Below, in pieces: positions 1 through 4,450 of a stretch of 5,710 nucleotides of DNA. Position 1 is the first letter of the stretch. Each line of letters starts with the position of its first letter. Made by a program: the position numbers and the translations under genes. The notes under the pieces are model-generated. The model was not told the DNA's origin. It ran no database searches and was given only the letters and a program-made list of their open reading frames with translations. The DNA is from Porphyromonadaceae bacterium (GTDB lineage Bacteria > Bacteroidota > Bacteroidia > Bacteroidales > Tannerellaceae): assembly GCA_003517945.1 (NCBI GenBank), contig DOZP01000359.1, forward strand, positions 20,504 through 26,213. The letters are read 5' to 3'.

Positions 1-201
1 GATAAGCGCGTCATTCCTATCGAAGTAAAAGCCGAAGAGAATGTCAGAGCTAAATCTATGTCGGAGTATATTAAGAACCATCCACAGTACTCGTTGAAGG
101 GCTTACGCATATCAATGTTAGGCTATCAAGATCAAGATTGGATGGAAAATATTCCCCTATTTGGTATTACTAAGTACTTTGCAGAGGTTAGGAGAAACTA
201 A
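1..201 (+). CDS. C-terminal fragment of a DUF4143-type AAA ATPase
   Basis: Frame 1 is open from the first base to a TAA at 199-201, giving 66 residues; the start and the ATPase core lie to the left of the window. The visible part contains the stretch IPIEVKAEENVRAKS near its beginning (residues 5-19), then SLKGLRISMLGYQDQDWMEN and a closing NIPLFGITKYF. This order matches the C-terminal DUF4143 domain of the ATPases abundant in Bacteroidetes, whose N-terminal half is a P-loop ATPase. The E-V-K triplet (residues 8-10) is the PD-(D/E)XK nuclease-like motif seen at this point in the family. The cellular role of these proteins is poorly defined; many are stand-alone accessory genes. No intrinsic terminator on the plus strand follows the stop. 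The fragment shows no frameshift. The family call is by recognition of the tail only, so it is fairly secure for the domain but says nothing about the N-terminus. Confidence 0.8.
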   Translation, partial: DKRVIPIEVKAEENVRAKSMSEYIKNHPQYSLKGLRISMLGYQDQDWMENIPLFGITKYFAEVRRN

Positions 202-229
202 GTCCCTATGTTTTGTGCTTATTTCATCC

Positions 230-266
230 CAAAAGTATACCAGAGTTTCAATGCAAAAATATACCA
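230..266. repeat. Paired near-direct repeat CAAAA(G/A)TATACCA
   Basis: Two 13-base copies, at 230-242 and 254-266, differ at one base and are offset by exactly 24 nt. Read on the minus strand they are TGGTATAyTTTTG. They lie just after the stop of the DUF4143 gene and upstream of nothing obvious. Possible roles are binding sites for a regulator or the relic of an insertion-sequence end with multiple terminal repeats; no transposase is visible nearby. The repeat itself is directly visible; its role is not. Confidence 0.5.
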
Positions 267-287
267 TTTAAAGAAATTACAATAGGG

Positions 288-321
288 AATAAAAAACGGA
301 AACTGATTTTTTCAATACCGT
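288..321 (-). terminator. Intrinsic terminator of the small minus-strand unit
   Basis: On the minus strand the sequence reads ACGG, one base, ATTGA, a five-A loop, TCAGT, two bases, CCGT, then TTTTTATT. The outer 4-bp and inner 5-bp stems (one G-U pair) with a U-run directly after the hairpin are the hallmarks of a Rho-independent terminator. It starts 16 nt beyond the stop codon of the small ORF at 338-469, so it supports that ORF being a real transcription unit. On the plus strand there is no U-run, so it would not stop reading from the DUF4143 gene. Confidence 0.6.
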
Positions 322-337
322 CAAGATTTCTCATGTG

Positions 338-469
338 TTATTTGCTAAGATATTTTAGATATGCCGAAAAATCCTCGTGGTAAGTCAGTCCGAAGTCAGT
401 CATCACGCCGTCTTCCTCATCTTCGTGGTCGAGCATAAAAACGAAGTAGTCGTAAAATACTTCTGCCAT
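338..469 (-). CDS. Small acidic hypothetical protein (43 aa)
   Basis: The reading frame is open from 526 to the TAA at 338-340. I choose the ATG at 467-469, because the likely -7 promoter element (493-500) would place the transcript start near 486, downstream of the earlier ATG at 524-526. That gives 43 residues beginning MAEVFYDYFVF, with a strongly acidic middle (LDHEDEEDG) and the ending FSAYLKYLSK. There is no signal peptide or membrane segment in the 43-residue form; the longer 62-residue form would begin with a hydrophobic stretch. I do not recognise the family. Support comes from a promoter-like element upstream, a hairpin with U-run immediately downstream and an amino-acid composition that looks protein-like. 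The alternative is a relic of a longer gene or a chance ORF. Function is unknown. Confidence 0.45.
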   Translation of the reverse strand: MAEVFYDYFVFMLDHEDEEDGVMTDFGLTYHEDFSAYLKYLSK

Positions 470-492
470 AAATTTATAGAGGATAATCGCCG

Positions 493-500
493 CAAATATA
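493..500 (-). promoter_or_regulatory. Candidate -7 element TATATTTG for the small acidic-protein gene
   Basis: On the minus strand bases 500-493 read TATATTTG, a full match to the Bacteroidetes -7 consensus TAnnTTTG. A partial -33 match (TTCG against TTTG, plus-strand bases 519-522) lies 18 nt upstream. Transcription would begin near 486, leaving about 17 nt before the ATG at 469. Matches to six fixed bases are expected a few times by chance in a window this size, so the position relative to the ORF and terminator is the main support. Confidence 0.4.
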
Positions 501-501
501 G

Positions 502-509
502 TAACTTTG
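502..509 (+). promoter_or_regulatory. Candidate -7 element TAACTTTG for the GNAT gene
   Basis: Bases 502-509 match the Bacteroidetes -7 consensus TAnnTTTG and are followed by C, as is common. No convincing -33 TTTG is seen at the usual distance upstream. Transcription would start near 516, leaving a leader of about 100 nt before the GNAT start at 617 and about 48 nt before the short ORF at 564. It is back to back with the minus-strand element at 493-500. Confidence 0.45.
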
Positions 510-563
510 CAGGGAATACGAAGCATGTAATTACCCTAAGAACAATTCAATAAATACGAAATT

Positions 564-608
564 ATGGCAACATTAACGATTGAACAAACGTGCATTTGGT
601 TGGGATAA
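564..608 (+). CDS. 14-codon upstream ORF or gene-start relic
   Basis: An ATG at 564 opens a frame encoding MATLTIEQTCIWLG and ending at TAA 606-608, nine bases before the likely GNAT start ATG at 617. It follows the candidate promoter at 502-509 by a leader of typical length and has an AT-rich upstream region like real Bacteroidetes starts. It is in a different frame from the GNAT gene. It could be a translated leader ORF coupled to GNAT, the remnant of another gene's start, or the original GNAT start separated by a frameshift. The frame and stop are certain; that it is translated is a guess. Confidence 0.25.
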   Translation: MATLTIEQTCIWLG

Positions 609-616
609 CGAGTGAT

Positions 617-1117
617 ATGGTAAAGATGGAACTGAAATTTGAAAGACTAAGCAAATTTAATAGAGGGATACTCTATAAGTTATTATCTGACGCATATTCA
701 TTTGATAGTAAAATTGAAGAAACTTACAAAGAAAAATGGTTAGCAGACGATAATTTCTTTTTCGATAACTTGAACATCGGGGATAAATATTGCTTTATAA
801 CAACATTCAATAATGAACCGATCGGTTTTTTCGCATGGGATCCCAGAAATCTGCCCAATTACGCAATAATTGGTGATAACTGTATTATACCAATGTATAA
901 GGGAAAAGGATATGGAAAATTACAGCTTCAAGAAGCGTTGAACAGAATAATAAGAAATGGCGCGAAAAGGATTTATGTATCGACAAATAATGAATTGATT
1001 CCAGCTCAAAAAATGTATGAAGGTGCCGGGTTTAAACAATTAGATAATTCTATGTTGGAACGGTGGCAATCAGCACAAAATGCGGATATATATTATGTTC
1101 TGAACATAAACATGTAG
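617..1117 (+). CDS. GNAT-family N-acetyltransferase
   Basis: This gene encodes a single-domain GNAT acetyltransferase of about 166 residues, expected to be cytoplasmic and to transfer an acetyl group from acetyl-CoA to an amine; the substrate is not evident. The acetyl-CoA pyrophosphate loop is visible as KGKGYG (counting from 617, residues 95-100) in the context IIPMYKGKGYGKLQLQEAL, matching the family's R/Q-x-x-G-x-G/A motif A. The motif B region STNNELIPAQKMYEGAGF follows at residues 122-139. Both length and motif order are normal for a complete GNAT. The frame is open from 584; a GTG at 590 is possible, but ATG at 617 or 626 (MELKFERL) fits the family's usual beginning better. The gene is visibly AT-rich compared with the minus-strand locus to its right, suggesting separate origin. 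It is convergent with the glycosidase-like gene, with the terminator region between them. Confidence 0.85.
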   Translation: MVKMELKFERLSKFNRGILYKLLSDAYSFDSKIEETYKEKWLADDNFFFDNLNIGDKYCFITTFNNEPIGFFAWDPRNLPNYAIIGDNCIIPMYKGKGYGKLQLQEALNRIIRNGAKRIYVSTNNELIPAQKMYEGAGFKQLDNSMLERWQSAQNADIYYVLNINM

Positions 1118-1131
1118 TGTTTATTCAGAGA

Positions 1132-1191
1132 ATAAAAAAAATAATGGAGACTGTTTATAAAGGTATTTTATTTTCATTTGACAGCCTCCAT
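1132..1191 (-). terminator. Intrinsic terminator of the susD-glycosidase transcript
   Basis: ATGGAG-A-CTGT at 1144-1154 pairs with ACAG-C-CTCCAT at 1181-1191, giving 10 base pairs around one mismatch and a 26-nt loop. On the minus strand the stem is followed after two or three bases by a run of seven to eight T, as expected for a Rho-independent terminator ending the transcript of the gene at 1302-3518. On the plus strand no U-run follows, so its effect on GNAT transcripts is unclear. The long loop weakens the prediction somewhat. Confidence 0.6.
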
Positions 1192-1229
1192 ATTATTAAA
1201 AGCATAGGATTGTTTTAAATTATTCATCA

Positions 1230-1245
1230 ATCATAAGCTTATGAT
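1230..1245. repeat. Perfect 16-bp palindrome ATCATAAGCTTATGAT
   Basis: The 16 bases are identical to their own reverse complement with no spacer, centred between 1237 and 1238. The palindrome sits about 57 nt beyond the stop of the glycosidase-like gene on the minus strand, inside the convergent gap. Without a loop it is better suited to a dimeric DNA-binding protein than to an RNA hairpin, though it could be chance. No role can be assigned. Confidence 0.5.
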
Positions 1246-1301
1246 CGTTCACTATATTTTTTAGAAACCTTCGACAACAGGATACGCCTGAAAACCAACT
1301 A

Positions 1302-3518
1302 TCAATAGTTTATTTTTATGGTTACGCCATCCGGATGATTTTCGAAATACATCAGAACGGTTTTGCTTGTATCATCCCATTCCCAGGCGGGGATATCATG
1401 CGAAATGGTTTTGTTGTTGTAGGAAACCGTGCATTCTTTCGGTTTTTTGGGTACGAATATACGCATCACGTTGGTTGTTTCAACCGGGCTTTTGGCTATG
1501 AAGGAATAACTGTTTCCGGCTATTTTTTCATTGCTTACGCGCGCTCCGGTAGCCAGTACGCAGGGTTTGTGTTTATCGGCGATGTTTTCTATGTTGTAAA
1601 GGAAGGACTGATTTCCCGGCAGAATCGTTTTTTTCCTTAATACAGGTAGTGCGGGATCGAATAGATCGATAAAAAGTCCTTCTATGACAAAAGGATTGTC
1701 GTTGACGCTTTCGTCCAGAACGGAAATCAATTCGTATGGTCCGCGACGCAGGTAGAAATTATTTTTAAATTCCGGTTTTTTCCCGTTCGCTTTCTCATAC
1801 AATCCGGAGACTTTATCCAGTAGCTTGGTGTCCGAACCGGAGGTTAATACAAATTCTTTCGGGTCATGGCGGATGATGCAAACGATACCGTTGCCGACAT
1901 TATACGTTCCTTCTGCGGGGGTTTGGTTCAAACCAAGCGTTTCGAACAGATGCGCCGAAGCGGTAGGATAATGGTAGGGATGCTGGTTCCACCATTCGGG
2001 TACACGCTGGAAAGGATCCTGATCACTTCCGTTATACACAAGTATCCCCCCGCTTTTCACCCAGTCTGCAAGATGCTTGTGCGCCTCTTTTTCAAGGGGT
2101 TTCATATTGGAATAGGTCATAAGGAGTATTTTTGTGTTTGCCAGTGTATTTTTATACGGAAGATTTTCGATGTGTACGAGGTGAACGGGGATACCTCTTT
2201 TCAGAAATGGAAGTACGTGTCCGTAAAAGTTACTGAGCTGGGGATCTTCATAGCCGTTGTGTACCGGTAGACGTTGAAACATTAAAGAGTTGCCCATCAG
2301 AACACTTATGCCGTGTGAACCGCTCACTTTGTTATCCGACAAAGGCATATCGTTGAGCGTATTGATCATGACATGCATTTGTGTGGCATAATCGCGTGGA
2401 ATACGCGCTTTTTCGCTGCTGCCTGCCGATACGCTGTACAGCCCTTCGTAGATTCTTTCCGGCCAGGGCATTATTTCATAATTATCTATTCCCGGATAGA
2501 GTAACTGCGCTGTGAACGTCGCCTGATAATTACGCCGGTAGTCTTCCCAGTCACGCGGCCAGTCTTCTATCGGGTCGGTAAGGAAAAACATTTTACGTCC
2601 TGTCGGAGCCGTCATAGATTCCATGCATCCGTATTCAAGGAAGGCGGTTTCAAAGACACGTTCTTTCCGGACTCCCTGGTAATAATTGGGTTCTCTTGAA
2701 GTGCCTGTCCATACCTGTGCGATGTATCCGTCCACGCAAGGCAGGGATGCCAGGCTTGCTTCCGGACTTACAATACTCCACTGGGAATAGTTTACCAACG
2801 AGTGGGTCGGGACATAACAACGGATATTCATTCCTTTGCTCTTGCCGTATTCTTTGGCGTAGTTAAATACATCTTCTATCGCGCGGTAGTATAATATATA
2901 TTTTAATTTGTTGGATAGCCAGGTGTTTTCCGGCGATTCATGCTGAGGACGCCACGGAAAACCATAATATGCCTGCCATTCGTTTTTGAAGGCTTCGCTA
3001 TAGCCTGCGCGGGCCCAGAATTCGGGCTCTTCCATGTAGATCGCGTCTATACCTGCATCTATGACACGTTTTACGTGTTTTTCTTTCAGATAGGCCAGGA
3101 AATTTTTTGAAGGAACAATATAGGGTACCATGCGTCCGTGCCAGATGGTGTCACCTTTTTGTTCTACCTGTCCTTCGTCGAGATGCCATTTGCCGTCCCA
3201 TCCGCCGGTAAAATAATCCTGATATTCCCCCCAGGCGATTCCGGTCATGAAATGGGTGGTATATCCCCGTTCCTGCCATGATCTGACGCGTTCTTCAAAA
3301 GGAATGCGTTTGGATTTATCACTGGGATTTCCGCCTACGCCATAGATGATAGCGGCATCTCCCCGGTTGTCGATCGTAGGGCGCCATTCGCGTGAGGTCT
3401 GGAATACGGTTTTTTCTTTTTTGATCGCATTTTCGTTTTTCTGTGCGTTTGCATTTCCGTATCCTGAGAATAAAAATCCGGAAAGCAGGATGGAAATATA
3501 GATATAATTTGTCTTCAT
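1302..3518 (-). CDS. Secreted GH42-like putative glycoside hydrolase
   Basis: A complete 738-residue protein. Residues 1-25 form a signal peptide (MKTNYIYISI start, hydrophobic core, ANA|Q cleavage); there is no lipobox, so a periplasmic or secreted soluble protein is expected. Residues about 50-390 look like a TIM-barrel: a typical helix-strand run IDAGIDAIYMEEPEFW at 153-168, then an NEW/Y-x-x-Y-G segment near 179-186 that resembles the region after the acid/base in GH42 enzymes. E164 in the EEP triplet is the best acid/base candidate; the nucleophile is uncertain, with E348 or E354 (YEIMPWPERIYEG) among candidates. Residues about 400-500 resemble the Rossmann-like trimerisation domain of GH42 (ILLMTYSNMKPLEKEA, then DWVKSGGILVYNG). 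The rest appears beta-rich. It follows susD and DUF3823 genes, supporting glycan degradation. I cannot name a CAZy family or substrate. The ATG at 3516-3518 is set by the signal peptide. Confidence 0.65.
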   Translation of the reverse strand: MKTNYIYISILLSGFLFSGYGNANAQKNENAIKKEKTVFQTSREWRPTIDNRGDAAIIYGVGGNPSDKSKRIPFEERVRSWQERGYTTHFMTGIAWGEYQDYFTGGWDGKWHLDEGQVEQKGDTIWHGRMVPYIVPSKNFLAYLKEKHVKRVIDAGIDAIYMEEPEFWARAGYSEAFKNEWQAYYGFPWRPQHESPENTWLSNKLKYILYYRAIEDVFNYAKEYGKSKGMNIRCYVPTHSLVNYSQWSIVSPEASLASLPCVDGYIAQVWTGTSREPNYYQGVRKERVFETAFLEYGCMESMTAPTGRKMFFLTDPIEDWPRDWEDYRRNYQATFTAQLLYPGIDNYEIMPWPERIYEGLYSVSAGSSEKARIPRDYATQMHVMINTLNDMPLSDNKVSGSHGISVLMGNSLMFQRLPVHNGYEDPQLSNFYGHVLPFLKRGIPVHLVHIENLPYKNTLANTKILLMTYSNMKPLEKEAHKHLADWVKSGGILVYNGSDQDPFQRVPEWWNQHPYHYPTASAHLFETLGLNQTPAEGTYNVGNGIVCIIRHDPKEFVLTSGSDTKLLDKVSGLYEKANGKKPEFKNNFYLRRGPYELISVLDESVNDNPFVIEGLFIDLFDPALPVLRKKTILPGNQSFLYNIENIADKHKPCVLATGARVSNEKIAGNSYSFIAKSPVETTNVMRIFVPKKPKECTVSYNNKTISHDIPAWEWDDTSKTVLMYFENHPDGVTIKINY

Positions 3519-3693
3519 GATAGGGTGATTTTGGATGCTAAGATAGTTAAATTATTTACTTGTTAGAGAACGGATGGTTAAAAATCCGAAATAAATGAAC
3601 GGCCATCCGGCAATGAAGCAGGAGATTGAGAACGTTTATGTTCCAATCTCCTGCCTGCCAACTATTTATAGAGAACAAATGTACAGACAGGTT
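3519..3693 (-). promoter_or_regulatory. Structured leader/gap before the glycosidase-like gene
   Basis: This 175-nt gap follows only 25 nt between the previous two genes, and it is rich in dyads. A strong hairpin at 3618-3654 is listed separately. Nearer the gene, CGGATGG at 3571-3577 can pair with CCATCCG at 3603-3609, or its CGGAT part can instead pair with ATCCG at 3584-3588; the two pairings exclude each other. A TACATTTG match to the -7 consensus lies on the minus strand at 3683-3676 without a -33, and would give a leader of about 150 nt carrying these structures. A weaker element TATCTTAG (3545-3538) is too close to the start codon to be attractive. Whether this is a promoter region, attenuator or processing site is undecided. 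Confidence 0.35.
3618..3654 (-). terminator. Strong intergenic hairpin (partial terminator or mRNA-processing element)
   Basis: GCAGGAGATTG at 3618-3628 pairs perfectly with CAATCTCCTGC at 3644-3654; inside, GAAC pairs with GTTC after a one-base bulge, leaving a 6-nt loop. An outer GGCA/TGCC (3609-3612 with 3656-3659) could extend it. It lies 40 nt beyond the stop of the DUF3823 gene. On the minus strand the following bases are TTCATT, only a weak U-run, so it may partially terminate transcription or protect the 3' end of upstream message, lowering expression of the enzyme gene relative to susD. The hairpin is plain in the sequence; the role is inferred. Confidence 0.5.
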
Positions 3694-4425
3694 TCATCTG
3701 TTTAGTACATTAACCTTTTTAGGTTCGTTAAAGTTAAACCGGCGGGCGCCTTCTATACTGACGTCGATACGCGCGCCGACCCGGATATAGTAATCCCGTT
3801 CCGTGGAAAAGGATCCCGGAGTAGTCATGGTTATTACCTGATTCAACGCATCGTTGGCGGCATCACCTTCCAGTTTGGCCGTGTAGCGGTCGTCCCGGTT
3901 GTCTTCTCCTACATAAGGGCTGCTGGAATTTATCATCAGCCAGATATCGGTCACTTTCTGCTGGTAAGCCGGATTATTTGTTCCGCGTGTTACCTTAACC
4001 TGCACCGTAATGCTTCCGTTTGAATTAACTACCGGTTCGCCTACCCATTCTACATTGAGGAAAGGTTCCACTTCCCAGTTTGATTCGACTTTGCCTTTTA
4101 TTTCCATTTCTTTTTCTTCTACGGGTACAAACGGCCCGAAAGGAGTCACGCCATAATGTCCTTTGAAGATCTTCGTATGGTTAAAAGTGCCGTCCTGTTG
4201 TCCTATGAAATAGTAAGGAGTCGGAGTATCACTCCAGGAATATTCCATCAGTTTCAAGCGGATACCTCTGTCACAGGTCATGTCTGCCTGTAAGCCTTTA
4301 CCCGTATTTTTATCGGTTATCGTACCGTAAAGGGTTTCTGCCGGTTCGTCGTAATTATCGACTTCGCAAGCCGTAAAGGCAAAAGGTAGTAAACAAATGA
4401 ATAAAAAATATTTAATTGTTTTCAT
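3694..4425 (-). CDS. DUF3823-type lipoprotein of a Sus-like locus
   Basis: A complete 243-residue protein starting with a lipoprotein signal (MKTIKYFLFI, hydrophobic core, FTAC with Cys20). Acidic residues follow the cysteine (EVDNYDEPAE), which resembles the negatively charged surface-export signal of Bacteroidetes lipoproteins, so an outer-membrane and possibly surface location is likely. Residues about 30-120 (ETLYGTITDKNTGKGLQADM onward) look like the N-terminal beta-sandwich of DUF3823 proteins, with a carboxypeptidase-regulatory-like beginning; residues about 125-240 form the second domain, ending RVGARIDVSIEGARRFNFNE. Length is usual for the family. DUF3823 genes are typically found directly after susD in polysaccharide utilisation loci; here the gap to susD is 25 nt, consistent with one transcript. 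A glycan-binding accessory role is a reasonable inference but not shown. The upstream region is AT-rich without a clear Shine-Dalgarno site, as usual for these bacteria. Confidence 0.85.
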   Translation of the reverse strand: MKTIKYFLFICLLPFAFTACEVDNYDEPAETLYGTITDKNTGKGLQADMTCDRGIRLKLMEYSWSDTPTPYYFIGQQDGTFNHTKIFKGHYGVTPFGPFVPVEEKEMEIKGKVESNWEVEPFLNVEWVGEPVVNSNGSITVQVKVTRGTNNPAYQQKVTDIWLMINSSSPYVGEDNRDDRYTAKLEGDAANDALNQVITMTTPGSFSTERDYYIRVGARIDVSIEGARRFNFNEPKKVNVLNR

Positions 4426-4450
4426 ACGTAACGAATTTATTTTTATTGTA

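Larger units (their letters stand above)
1118..1301. other. Convergent intergenic region
   Basis: This AT-rich gap separates the stops of the GNAT gene and the minus-strand glycosidase-like gene. It holds a small AT hairpin right after the GNAT stop (TTTATTC at 1120-1126 with GAATAAA at 1130-1136, loop AGA), a larger hairpin at 1144-1191 listed separately, and a 16-bp palindrome at 1230-1245. No coding frame of note is present. Confidence 0.7.

Noticed and set aside
204..287. Inverted repeat CCCTAT (204-209) / ATAGGG (282-287)
   Set aside because: Only 6 bp with a 72-nt spacer; expected by chance and not linked to any other feature.
590..1117. GNAT gene as an integron cassette
   Set aside because: I looked for GTTRRRY/RYYYAAC core sites and an attC-like dyad at its borders and found no convincing pair.
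1335..2270. Plus-strand open frames at 1335-1640 and 1866-2270
   Set aside because: They lie wholly opposite the glycosidase-like gene, whose signal peptide, domains and full-length frame are convincing; their translations show no family features.
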